Shown here piece after piece: positions 1-6,043 of a stretch of 6,043 nt of DNA. The stretch lies in NCBI GenBank assembly GCA_022563075.1, contig JADFOC010000179.1, positions 1 to 6,043 of the forward strand, written 5' to 3'. The translations under genes and the position numbers were made by a program. The number at the start of each line of letters is the position of its first letter. The stretch's first letter is position 1. A model generated the notes under the pieces. It was not told where the DNA came from. It did not search any database and saw only the letters and a program-made list of their open reading frames with translations. This DNA comes from Pseudomonadota bacterium (GTDB taxonomy: Bacteria; Pseudomonadota; Gammaproteobacteria; Pseudomonadales; Pseudohongiellaceae).

Positions 1-1127
1 CAGGGCTCGAATATAATAATCGCCTGTCCGAAGCCTAGGGTCGTGGATAGGTTAAAGGTCTGGCCATTTCGATAGACCTGTATCACGATGGTATCGCCAG
101 GCTTCTTGGTACGTATCTCCATCATGATGTTTTGTTCGTCCATAACGGCGGTGTCTTCCACGCGTGTAATTACGTCGCCGGGCTTTATTCCAGCGCGCTC
201 TGCGGCCCCCCCCGCTTCGACGACTCCAACTAACATACCCCTGATGTGATCGACATTAAACAATAATTGGCTGGATTGTTGGTTCAAGGCTTCGCCAGTG
301 ACGACTCCAAGGTAACCGGAATTGGCGGCTATGGCTTGTTCGACCATATCTTGCATCTCTGAGATTGCCAGCTGCGCTGGAGTCGCGAAGCCAATGCCTT
401 CGAAATTGCCCGATTCCGAGAAAATTGAAGAATTAATACCGACCAATTTGCCCCGCGAATCGATTAGAGCGCCCCCTGAGTTGCCAGGATTGATCGCCGC
501 ATCCGTTTGAATGATAGCGACAGTGGCATCCGGATTGTTGGTCAGGGCGCTGACAATACCCTGAGATACCGATTGTCCGATATTTCTGGGATAGCCGATG
601 GCAAAAACGATGTCGCCTACTTCGAGATCTTGTTCATTACCTATTTGGATGGGAGTCAGGTCGTCCATATTAATGTGAAGTATCGCCAAATCATTAACCT
701 TATCCCAGGCAACTACTGTGGCGGGTGTTCTACGACCATCATTCAGAGTTACTTCGGTATTGAATGCATCAAACAAAGTATCTACTACGTGCAGGTTAGT
801 GAGGATGAATCCTTTTTCGCTGACGATTACACCAGAGCCAAGGCTTTCTCTTTCTCCGAGATACAAGTTTACTCTGTTTTCTGAGGCCCGCTCGATCGAT
901 TCTACATTCACACTTATCGCATTGATGCTGACCACCGATGGGGCTGCCAGTTTGATGGCGTCCGCAAAAGAAGTGGTCACTGGACGGGATGCTTCTGCGG
1001 TCTCTTTCGGCACAAGCGGTTGCATCAGTTGTTGCAGTTGCTGATATTGGAGGACAACGATGGCTACCAGTATTCCACAGACTACTGGCCAACTCATGAA
1101 CTGAAGAATTTTCGTAAAACGGCTCAT
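1..1127 (-). CDS. degS: DegS/AlgW-like membrane-anchored serine protease with PDZ domain (3' end cut by window edge)
   Basis: Predicted inner-membrane-anchored periplasmic protease of the HtrA family. In known relatives, DegS/AlgW senses misfolded outer-membrane proteins through its PDZ domain and makes the first cut in the anti-sigma factor RseA/MucA, releasing sigmaE/AlgU. I translated it by hand from the ATG at 1127; the frame stays open for 375 codons to the left edge. Visible: one hydrophobic segment near residues 13-27 (uncleaved anchor); catalytic triad H113 (TNLHVV), D146 (NDLAIL) and S217 (NPGNSGGAL); the DegS-like activation-loop stretch NIGQSVSQGIVSA (182-194); then one PDZ domain from the carboxylate-binding YLGV (272-275) through AGIKPGDVI (312-320) to about 365. 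A single PDZ plus an N-terminal anchor favours DegS/AlgW over DegP/DegQ, which are secreted and have two PDZ domains. E. coli DegS is 355 residues; this protein is at least 375, so a short C-terminal extension exists. The Shine-Dalgarno is weak (GTGAG just before ATG). A later in-frame ATG (codon 11) would shorten only the cytoplasmic end. Confidence 0.93.
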   Translation of the reverse strand, partial: MSRFTKILQFMSWPVVCGILVAIVVLQYQQLQQLMQPLVPKETAEASRPVTTSFADAIKLAAPSVVSINAISVNVESIERASENRVNLYLGERESLGSGVIVSEKGFILTNLHVVDTLFDAFNTEVTLNDGRRTPATVVAWDKVNDLAILHINMDDLTPIQIGNEQDLEVGDIVFAIGYPRNIGQSVSQGIVSALTNNPDATVAIIQTDAAINPGNSGGALIDSRGKLVGINSSIFSESGNFEGIGFATPAQLAISEMQDMVEQAIAANSGYLGVVTGEALNQQSSQLLFNVDHIRGMLVGVVEAGGAAERAGIKPGDVITRVEDTAVMDEQNIMMEIRTKKPGDTIVIQVYRNGQTFNLSTTLGFGQAIIIFEP

Positions 1128-1179
1128 TGCTCACACCCGATTATGTACCACAGCGCCAGGCTCATTAAAACCTCAAACC

Positions 1180-1209
1180 AATATACCGCGTTGTACCCGT
1201 GGATTCCAA
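1180..1209 (-). promoter_or_regulatory. Candidate sigma70-type promoter for degS
   Basis: On the minus strand the -35 hexamer TTGGAA (1204-1209, 4 of 6 to consensus) is followed after 18 bases by the -10 hexamer TATATT (1180-1185, 5 of 6). Transcription would start near 1173, giving a leader of roughly 45 bases before the degS ATG. The position fits separate expression of degS from the cysteine genes, but this is only a match to consensus. A second, weaker -10-like element (CATAAT) lies too close to the ATG to be convincing. Confidence 0.4.
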
Positions 1210-1334
1210 TGGGGTGGGCTTGAATTAGAATGAGATTGAACTTACCCAAGTATTGAAATGTGCGCAATTTAATGATTATTGCCCGATTAACGTGCAAATC
1301 AAAAGTGCTGGAAGTTACAGAAAATATCATCCAG

Positions 1335-1346
1335 TGCAAGCTTGCA
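1335..1346. repeat. 12-base perfect palindrome TGCAAGCTTGCA
   Basis: TGCAAGCTTGCA reads the same on both strands and sits about 120 bases downstream of the cysNC stop and about 125 bases upstream of the putative degS -35. There is no loop and no adjacent T-run, so it is unlikely to be a terminator. It could be an operator half-site pair for a dimeric regulator or may be chance. Confidence 0.45.
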
Positions 1347-1467
1347 ACGAACCGTGAAGAGACTGAGCTGAGCAGTACGCCGATCTAATACGGGTCTATT
1401 GCTTTTTAACGGGCGAGAATGCATCCTCTACCTGGCCTTTAACTCACAACCGATGTTCAGAATTTCG

Positions 1468-3369
1468 CTAAATAATTTTTTCTGCCAGCATGAGTTTGGT
1501 GACCCGATCCAGGCACTCTTCGATCGATAAAGCCGCCGTGTCAAGTTCCAGGTGGGTCAACTCTGGTGGATCATAGGGGAAGGAGAGTCCTGGGATATCG
1601 GTCGAATCTGAACCTTCAGCTGCAGCGTACAAGCCGCTGGGATCCCGTTGAATACACACTTCCATCGGAGGATTCAGGTAGATAATAAAGCAATTATCTT
1701 TGCCGATAACACTCAGTGCATGTTCGCGCGAGTCTCGATTCGGCGCCACAAACGAAGCACAGCAGATGAGGCCTGAATCATTCAAAAAGCGCGCAATATG
1801 GGCACTACGCCTCAAATTTTCAGCCCGTCCTTCGGCATCATGGGGCAGGTCTTTGCTGATGCCCAGGCGCATGGTTTTTCCATCAAGTACCGTGCTCACA
1901 CGTCCACGATCAAACAACTTTCTCTCCAGGCCATGAGCGAGAGTGGACTTACCGGAACCAGAGACACCGATAAACATGATGGTCGCAGGCCTTTGTCCGA
2001 AGCGCGCAGCCCGCTCTTCTTTAGTGACGTGTAGTTTACTGGGTTCGACTCCCGTCACTTGTTTTTGTTGTTCACAATTGATCATGCCAGCACCAATTGT
2101 TACATTACTGAGCCGATCGATAATGATGAAGCTACCCGTGGCTCGATTTTCCTTATAACCATCGAAACACACGGTCTGATCGAGGACCACCTCCACTAGG
2201 CCGATTTCATTGAGTTCCAGTCCTGGAGCCGGAACCTCAGCGAGCGTATTCACATCAATTCGATTGCGAATGGTTTTGATCTGGCCGCTTACCGTCTTAG
2301 TGCCGAGCTTAAAATCGTACAATTTGCCGGGTAACAAAGGGCTGTCGGTCATCCATACGATAGTGGCTTCAAAATTGTCTCGACTGGCGGGTAAGTTATC
2401 CGTATGCGATAGCATATCGCCGCGGCTGACATCGATTTCGTCTTCCAAAGTCAGGGTTATGGCCATTTCGCCATAGGCCAGTTCTAACTCTTCATCGAAA
2501 GTAACAATAGACTTGATGCGGCTGGTTTTCCCGGAAGGTAATACGGTAATCTCATCACCTTTGCGAATCACGCCGGATGCTATGGTCCCACAGAATCCTC
2601 GGAAATTTAAATTTGGACGATTAACATATTGCACCGGGAATCGGAAATCGGAATAATTTCGATCGGCGGTTATCTCCACTGTTTCCAATATCTGCATAAG
2701 TGGGCTGCCCGCATGCCAGGGCATGTTATCGCTTACATTGACTACATTGTCTCCGTTCAGAGCAGAAAGCGGGATGAATTGAAAATCCGCCGGTGTCAAT
2801 TTCTCGGCAAACTCTAAATATGCTTTTTTGATTTGCTCGAAGACACTTTGTTTGTAGTCAACAAGATCCATCTTGTTAACGGCAACAATTATGTGCTTGA
2901 TACCTAGGAGCAAGGCAATAAAACTGTGTCGCTTGGTTTGAATCTGGACGCCATTCCTGGCATCGATAAGAATAATAGCCAAATCGCAATTTGAGGCGCC
3001 GGTCGCCATATTGCGTGTATATTGTTCATGCCCTGGTGTGTCGGCGATGATAAATTTACGTTTGGAAGTCGAAAAATAGCGGTATGCAACATCGATTGTA
3101 ATACCTTGTTCTCGCTCCGCCTGTAATCCATCCACCAACAGAGCCAGATCTAATTTGCCGCCTGTTGTGCCTGACTTGACACTATCTGCTTTAATCGCAG
3201 CCAGTTGATCTTCGTAGATCAATTTCGAATCATGCAAAAGCCTGCCAATAAGCGTGCTCTTACCATCATCTACACTGCCACATGTAAGCAAGCGTAGTAG
3301 CTGCTTGCGCTCGTGCTGAGCGAGGTAGGCATTGATGTCCGTGCTGATTAATTCAGATTGATGCGGCAT
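1468..3369 (-). CDS. cysNC: Bifunctional CysNC: sulfate adenylyltransferase GTPase subunit fused to adenylylsulfate kinase
   Basis: Cytoplasmic 633-residue fusion for sulfate activation. The CysN part (about 1-440) is the regulatory GTPase of ATP sulfurylase that, with CysD, makes APS from ATP and sulfate. The CysC part (about 455-633) phosphorylates APS to PAPS. Visible GTPase motifs: G1 GSVDDGKS (31-38), G2 threonine in GIT (89-91), G3 DTPGH (110-114), G4 NKMD (165-168), G5 SAL (202-204), followed by EF-Tu-like beta-barrel domains (about 240-435, including [11 protein letters not shown]). The kinase has a second P-loop GVSGSGKST (468-476), ENLRR (517-521), RDPSGLY (575-581) and FPYDPPE (597-603). 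The kinase deviates from consensus: DGK (496-498) where DGD is usual, GR for DR before ENLRR, and FVAP (540-543) where FISP is usual in E. coli CysC. The start MPHQSEL agrees with the family N-terminus; a GAGAG lies 10 bases before ATG. It follows cysD by 60 bases with no terminator between, so the two are probably one transcript. Confidence 0.96.
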   Translation of the reverse strand: MPHQSELISTDINAYLAQHERKQLLRLLTCGSVDDGKSTLIGRLLHDSKLIYEDQLAAIKADSVKSGTTGGKLDLALLVDGLQAEREQGITIDVAYRYFSTSKRKFIIADTPGHEQYTRNMATGASNCDLAIILIDARNGVQIQTKRHSFIALLLGIKHIIVAVNKMDLVDYKQSVFEQIKKAYLEFAEKLTPADFQFIPLSALNGDNVVNVSDNMPWHAGSPLMQILETVEITADRNYSDFRFPVQYVNRPNLNFRGFCGTIASGVIRKGDEITVLPSGKTSRIKSIVTFDEELELAYGEMAITLTLEDEIDVSRGDMLSHTDNLPASRDNFEATIVWMTDSPLLPGKLYDFKLGTKTVSGQIKTIRNRIDVNTLAEVPAPGLELNEIGLVEVVLDQTVCFDGYKENRATGSFIIIDRLSNVTIGAGMINCEQQKQVTGVEPSKLHVTKEERAARFGQRPATIMFIGVSGSGKSTLAHGLERKLFDRGRVSTVLDGKTMRLGISKDLPHDAEGRAENLRRSAHIARFLNDSGLICCASFVAPNRDSREHALSVIGKDNCFIIYLNPPMEVCIQRDPSGLYAAAEGSDSTDIPGLSFPYDPPELTHLELDTAALSIEECLDRVTKLMLAEKII

Positions 3370-3429
3370 TCAACATTAACTCTCAATATTATCTATCTTC
3401 GATGCACGACTCGGGCAACGGAAGCTGGC

Positions 3430-4338
3430 TTAAAAATATCCCTTACGTTTCTTTTCTTCCATGGAACCACCTTTGTCAGAATCTATCAATCGACCCTGGC
3501 GTTCAGATGTAGTGGTCAAGAGCATCTCCTGAATAATTTCTGGCAAGGTAGTTGCTGTGGAACTAACCGCACCAGTTAATGGATAACACCCCAGGGTTCG
3601 AAATCGAACTGTCTTGATTTCAATCTTTTGATTTTTTGCAATCGGCATACGATCGTCATCGACGAGAATATCAACGCCATCCATGTTTACCACGGGTCTA
3701 GGCTTGGCATAATACAGAGGAACAATATCGATATCATTCAGATAGATGTATTGCCAGATATCCAGTTCGGTCCAGTTGGATAGTGGGAACACTCGAATGC
3801 TCTCACCTTTATTCACCCTGCCGTTGTAGATATTCCATAGTTCTGGACGTTGGTTCTTGGGATCCCAGCTATGATTCTTGTCTCTGAACGAGAACACCCT
3901 TTCTTTGGCTCGGGATTTTTCCTCATCTCTGCGAGCCCCCCCAAATGCCGCGTCAAATTTGTATTTATCGAGCGCCTGTCTCAGAGCCTGGGTTTTCATG
4001 ATGTCGGTATGCTTTTCACTCCCGTGAGTGAACGGACCAACGCCGGCGTCTACACCTTCCTGATTAATATACACGATCAAGTCGAGTCCAAGTTTTTCAA
4101 TCTCTCGATCTCGAAACTCGATCATTTCCCGAAACTTCCAGGTGGTATCAATATGCATTAAAGGAAATGGAGGCTTGCCTGGGTAAAATGCTTTTAGTGC
4201 CAGGTGTAACATCACTGAAGAATCCTTGCCAATAGAATAGAGCATCACTGGCTTGTCAAATTCTGCAGCTACTTCGCGGAAAATGTGTATGCTCTCCGCC
4301 TCAAGTTGTTTTAAGTGAGTTAGGTTGTGCTCTGACAT
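3430..4338 (-). CDS. cysD: CysD, sulfate adenylyltransferase catalytic subunit (subunit 2)
   Basis: Catalytic subunit of the heterodimeric bacterial ATP sulfurylase, which adenylates sulfate to APS in the cytoplasm; the GTPase CysN drives the otherwise unfavourable reaction. The 302-residue length equals that of E. coli CysD. Visible: the N-type ATP pyrophosphatase PP-loop in [10 protein letters not shown] (35-44), [11 protein letters not shown] (62-72), [16 protein letters not shown] (132-147), the [17 protein letters not shown] segment (182-198), [11 protein letters not shown] (247-257) and the characteristic C-terminus [11 protein letters not shown]. All expected motifs are intact, so I expect an active enzyme. 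The start is the only sensible ATG, although no clear Shine-Dalgarno precedes it (an AT-rich stretch lies just upstream). zapG ends 77 bases upstream on the same strand, and cysNC begins 60 bases downstream; shared transcription is likely. No obvious regulator site could be identified in the 77-base gap. Confidence 0.97.
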   Translation of the reverse strand: MSEHNLTHLKQLEAESIHIFREVAAEFDKPVMLYSIGKDSSVMLHLALKAFYPGKPPFPLMHIDTTWKFREMIEFRDREIEKLGLDLIVYINQEGVDAGVGPFTHGSEKHTDIMKTQALRQALDKYKFDAAFGGARRDEEKSRAKERVFSFRDKNHSWDPKNQRPELWNIYNGRVNKGESIRVFPLSNWTELDIWQYIYLNDIDIVPLYYAKPRPVVNMDGVDILVDDDRMPIAKNQKIEIKTVRFRTLGCYPLTGAVSSTATTLPEIIQEMLLTTTSERQGRLIDSDKGGSMEEKKRKGYF

Positions 4339-4415
4339 AATATGTTATATCGCTTTAGCCAAAGGCATCGCCGTCTACAAAATAAATTGACTAATAACGA
4401 GGCTGCGTCAGCTAG

Positions 4416-4883
4416 CTATTTGCTTGATTGTGCTGGAAAATCTTTATCGCTGACGAGTTGTAATTTGTCCAAGCCGAAATCTTCAGACAGTGCGCCTTTT
4501 TGGTCAGGATTTTGTTTTGCAGCATAGTCTTTCGGAGGTATAAGATTGTTCGATTCTACGTTGTTGTCGTTAGGGTCGAACACTGCATCGGAGCTGGCTG
4601 GTAACAGCTTGTTAGCGACCTCGCTAGAACAGAGATCCTGGGCGCCGGTAGCCAGGTGCTGGTAGACCTCTTTATAGCTTTCGGTCATGTGCTGTATCAA
4701 TTCTGCAGTCATACTGAAGTGGTCGCTAACACTATCGCGGTAGTCCGTGTGATTATCTTTCAAATCGCGGATCTGGCTTTCCAATTCCTGTACACGTGAC
4801 GGACTTGTATTCAATCGACTGGCGAACACTACACCAACAACAACACCGACTGCCATGCAACCAATTGCCGTTAACCAAATCAT
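4416..4883 (-). CDS. zapG: ZapG (YhcB, DUF1043) inner-membrane cell division/envelope protein
   Basis: Small membrane protein of the YhcB/DUF1043 family, which in E. coli is linked to the divisome and to coordination of envelope synthesis; its biochemical activity is not settled. The 155-residue protein has an N-terminal transmembrane helix (about residues 2-21, rich in V, G and A), then a charged helical segment likely to form a coiled coil (about 30-80). The family signature DYRDSVSDHFSMTAELI (47-63) continues into SYKEVYQHLATGA (69-81). The second conserved patch, PPKDYA (116-121), is also present. The C-terminal 30 residues are acidic/polar and probably disordered; the protein is somewhat longer than E. 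coli YhcB (about 132). The start at ATG 4881-4883 is supported by a good Shine-Dalgarno and by the membrane helix beginning at once. It lies head to head with zapE and upstream of cysD on the same strand. Confidence 0.9.
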   Translation of the reverse strand: MIWLTAIGCMAVGVVVGVVFASRLNTSPSRVQELESQIRDLKDNHTDYRDSVSDHFSMTAELIQHMTESYKEVYQHLATGAQDLCSSEVANKLLPASSDAVFDPNDNNVESNNLIPPKDYAAKQNPDQKGALSEDFGLDKLQLVSDKDFPAQSSK

Positions 4884-4893
4884 AAGAGTTAAA

Positions 4894-4900
4894 TCCTCTC
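4894..4900 (-). promoter_or_regulatory. Ribosome binding site of zapG
   Basis: GAGAGGA on the minus strand, with AGGA ending 10 bases before the ATG at 4883. It is the clearest Shine-Dalgarno in the window and fixes the zapG start. Confidence 0.65.
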
Positions 4901-4940
4901 TGCTTCAACTAGTACTCACCGCAAGGGTAGGCAGTGCGCA

Positions 4941-4971
4941 AGTATACCTTAAAACACCTGTTTCATTGTAA
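4941..4971 (-). promoter_or_regulatory. Candidate zapG(-cysD-cysNC) promoter
   Basis: The minus-strand -10 hexamer TATACT (4941-4946, 5 of 6) is preceded after 19 bases by a weak TTACAA (4966-4971, 3 of 6). It would give a leader of about 50 bases before zapG. The -10 is good but the -35 and spacing are poor, so an activator might be needed. A quasi-palindrome lies in the spacer. Confidence 0.3.
4952..4963. repeat. Quasi-palindrome AAACACCTGTTT in the zapG promoter spacer
   Basis: Two 5-base arms (AAACA and TGTTT) flank a central CC. The element lies between the proposed -35 and -10 of zapG, where a bound dimeric repressor would block transcription. Short AT-rich inverted repeats also arise by chance, so an operator role is only a suggestion. 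Confidence 0.3.
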
Positions 4972-5091
4972 TAAGTTTACTTTTAACCATGCCTGATTCG
5001 TGCGGCTGAGTTGTTTAAAGTGGTTTCCTTTTGCAAAGAACCCTAAAATGCGTTGGCTTTTAATCAAATTGAGCATTCCCAACAAAAGACG

Positions 5092-6043
5092 ATGAACCCG
5101 CAACAGAGATACCAGAAGGATTTGCATGAGAATCTGATTTCCGCCGATGACGAGCAGCAGCGAATTGTAATGCAGCTGCATAAGCTGTTTGATGAGCTGA
5201 CCTCAAGCAACCATAATTTAAGGCACAGCAATAAAAATGTTATTGGTTCTTTCTTGAGAAAATGGTTTATGGGTGTCGATGCACAGGCTCGCACACCCAG
5301 GGGAATTTATCTTTGGGGGGGTGTGGGCAGGGGTAAAACTTATCTCATGGATTTGTTCTATGACTGCTTGCCTTTCGAGAAGAAACTCAGAACTCATTTT
5401 CACCGATTCATGCAGAGAATTCACCGTAACCTGATTGAGTTGCAGGGCGAAAAGAATCCACTGGAATTGGTTGCAGAACAAATTGCAGAAGAAACCCTGG
5501 TGCTTTGTTTTGATGAGTTTTTTGTATCGGACATAGCCGATGCAATGATTCTGGCCGGACTGCTGGATGCGCTGTTTCGTCGTGATGTTGTTTTAGTTAC
5601 TACTTCCAATATCTCGCCTCACAGACTCTATGAGAATGGCCTACAGAGGGAGAGTTTCTTACCGGCGATTGAGCTGATTAATCAAAATTGTCAGGTGCTC
5701 GAGATTGAGACTGGTATTGACTATCGACTGCGCAGTCTCGATCAGGCCACTCTCTTCCATTGCCCCATTACCGAGCAAACAGATGAATTGCTGTTGCAGT
5801 TTTTTTATACATTGGCTCCGGATAAGTCGGAAATAAAAGAAAATGAGGTGATTGATATACTCGATAGGAATTTGCAAACACGTTATTGTGCCGATGACGT
5901 AGTGTGGTTCGAGTTTCGGCATTTGTGCGATGGACCGCGTAGTGCGTTCGACTACGTTGAGATAGCGAAGCTGTTCCATGCCTTGTTGCTCAGTGCGGTA
6001 CCCCAACTGGATGATAGCCGCAGTGATCAGACGCGTCGCTTTG
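5092..6043 (+). CDS. zapE: ZapE, AFG1-like cell division ATPase (3' end cut by window edge)
   Basis: Cytoplasmic P-loop ATPase of the ZapE/AFG1 (YhcM) family; in E. coli ZapE associates with the Z-ring and destabilises FtsZ polymers in an ATP-dependent way, mattering under stress. I translated it by hand from ATG 5092; 317 codons are open to the right edge. Visible: RGIYLWGGVGRGKTYLMDLFY with Walker A G76-T83 (K82); the family segment RTHFHRFMQRIH (100-111); Walker B LVLCFDEF with D141 and E142, continuing SDIADAMIL; sensor-like TTSN (170-173) in the family stretch NISPHRLYENGLQRESFLPAI; and FRHLCDGPRSAFDY (275-288). E. coli ZapE is about 375 residues, so roughly 50-60 C-terminal residues are beyond the window. 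The N-terminus of about 70 residues before Walker A fits the family. The Shine-Dalgarno is weak (AAAAGACG before ATG). An in-frame TTG at 5053 could extend it by 13 residues, but is less likely. Confidence 0.95.
   Translation, partial: MNPQQRYQKDLHENLISADDEQQRIVMQLHKLFDELTSSNHNLRHSNKNVIGSFLRKWFMGVDAQARTPRGIYLWGGVGRGKTYLMDLFYDCLPFEKKLRTHFHRFMQRIHRNLIELQGEKNPLELVAEQIAEETLVLCFDEFFVSDIADAMILAGLLDALFRRDVVLVTTSNISPHRLYENGLQRESFLPAIELINQNCQVLEIETGIDYRLRSLDQATLFHCPITEQTDELLLQFFYTLAPDKSEIKENEVIDILDRNLQTRYCADDVVWFEFRHLCDGPRSAFDYVEIAKLFHALLLSAVPQLDDSRSDQTRRF

Larger units (their letters stand above)
1128..1467. other. Intergenic region between cysNC and degS
   Basis: These 340 bases separate the cysNC stop from the degS start, both on the minus strand. 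I see no recognisable gene, tRNA or insertion sequence. No hairpin followed by a T-run can be found after the cysNC stop on the minus strand, so I cannot say that transcription ends there. The gap holds a candidate degS promoter (1180-1209) and a 12-base palindrome (1335-1346). A 71-codon minus-strand frame from a TTG at 1339 to a TGA at 1124-1126 crosses most of the gap, but its residues match nothing I recognise. Confidence 0.7.
4884..5091. other. Divergent intergenic region zapG-zapE
   Basis: This 208-base AT-rich stretch should hold promoters for both genes, which are transcribed away from each other. On the minus strand a TATACT -10 candidate lies at 4941-4946. On the plus strand the best -10-like element toward zapE is TAAAAT at 5044-5049, but no good -35 lies at the right distance, so I do not call it. 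I see no gene or RNA here. Confidence 0.6.

Noticed and set aside
507..884. 125-codon plus-strand frame
   Set aside because: It lies wholly antisense to degS, whose minus-strand frame contains an intact catalytic triad; the plus-strand translation resembles no family.
796..1134. 112-codon minus-strand frame starting just upstream of the degS ATG
   Set aside because: It overlaps degS in another frame, and its translation is rich in C, R and H with no motifs, whereas the degS frame carries the membrane anchor and the catalytic histidine.
1405..1460. Possible cysNC terminator around GAGGATGCATTCTC
   Set aside because: The symmetry leaves no room for a stable loop beyond a 4-base stem, and the minus strand that follows has an A-run and not a T-run.
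3370..3429. Attenuator or terminator between cysD and cysNC
   Set aside because: No hairpin or T-run is visible in the 60 bases; it looks like a plain intercistronic spacer.
3850..4161. 103-codon plus-strand frame
   Set aside because: It is antisense to the conserved core of cysD and shows no recognisable domain.
4344..4349. TATAAC as a -10 for cysD
   Set aside because: It lies only five bases before the cysD ATG, which would start transcription at or inside the codon, and no -35 is found at the right distance.
5659..6006. 115-codon minus-strand frame
   Set aside because: It is antisense to the C-terminal half of zapE, where the plus-strand frame matches conserved ZapE segments.

Overview
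This window looks like ordinary chromosomal core sequence from a gammaproteobacterium, and I see no previously undescribed system in it. The suggestion of Gammaproteobacteria comes from the gene set: ZapE beside ZapG (YhcB), a DegS/AlgW-type periplasmic protease, and a fused CysN-CysC of 633 residues paired with a separate CysD of 302. From memory, pseudomonads and related marine gammaproteobacteria have a similar neighbourhood; I could not check this. The base composition looks moderate (mid to high 40s % GC by eye) and even across the genes, with no sign of recent transfer.

Layout, left to right. Positions 1-1127 hold the 5' part of a degS/algW-like gene on the minus strand, whose 3' end lies beyond the left edge. 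Positions 1128-1467 form a 340-base gap without a convincing gene; it contains a plausible sigma70-type promoter for degS and a 12-base perfect palindrome. Positions 1468-3369 (cysNC) and 3430-4338 (cysD) are the two genes of ATP sulfurylase/APS kinase, on the minus strand in the order cysD then cysNC. Positions 4416-4883 encode ZapG, also on the minus strand and 77 bases upstream of cysD. A 208-base divergent intergenic region separates zapG from zapE (5092-6043, plus strand), which runs off the right edge.

How they fit together. CysD and CysNC form the first steps of sulfate assimilation: sulfate plus ATP gives APS, which the C-terminal kinase domain converts to PAPS. ZapG and ZapE are cell-envelope/division factors encoded head to head. 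DegS is the inner-membrane sensor protease that starts the envelope-stress (sigmaE/AlgU) cascade. zapG, cysD and cysNC are closely enough spaced to be co-transcribed, while degS probably has its own promoter. The points most worth a second look are the departures from consensus in the APS-kinase domain, runs of seven or eight G/C inside three conserved genes, a quasi-palindrome within the putative zapG promoter, and a short hydrophobic reading frame that overlaps the degS start by ATGA.
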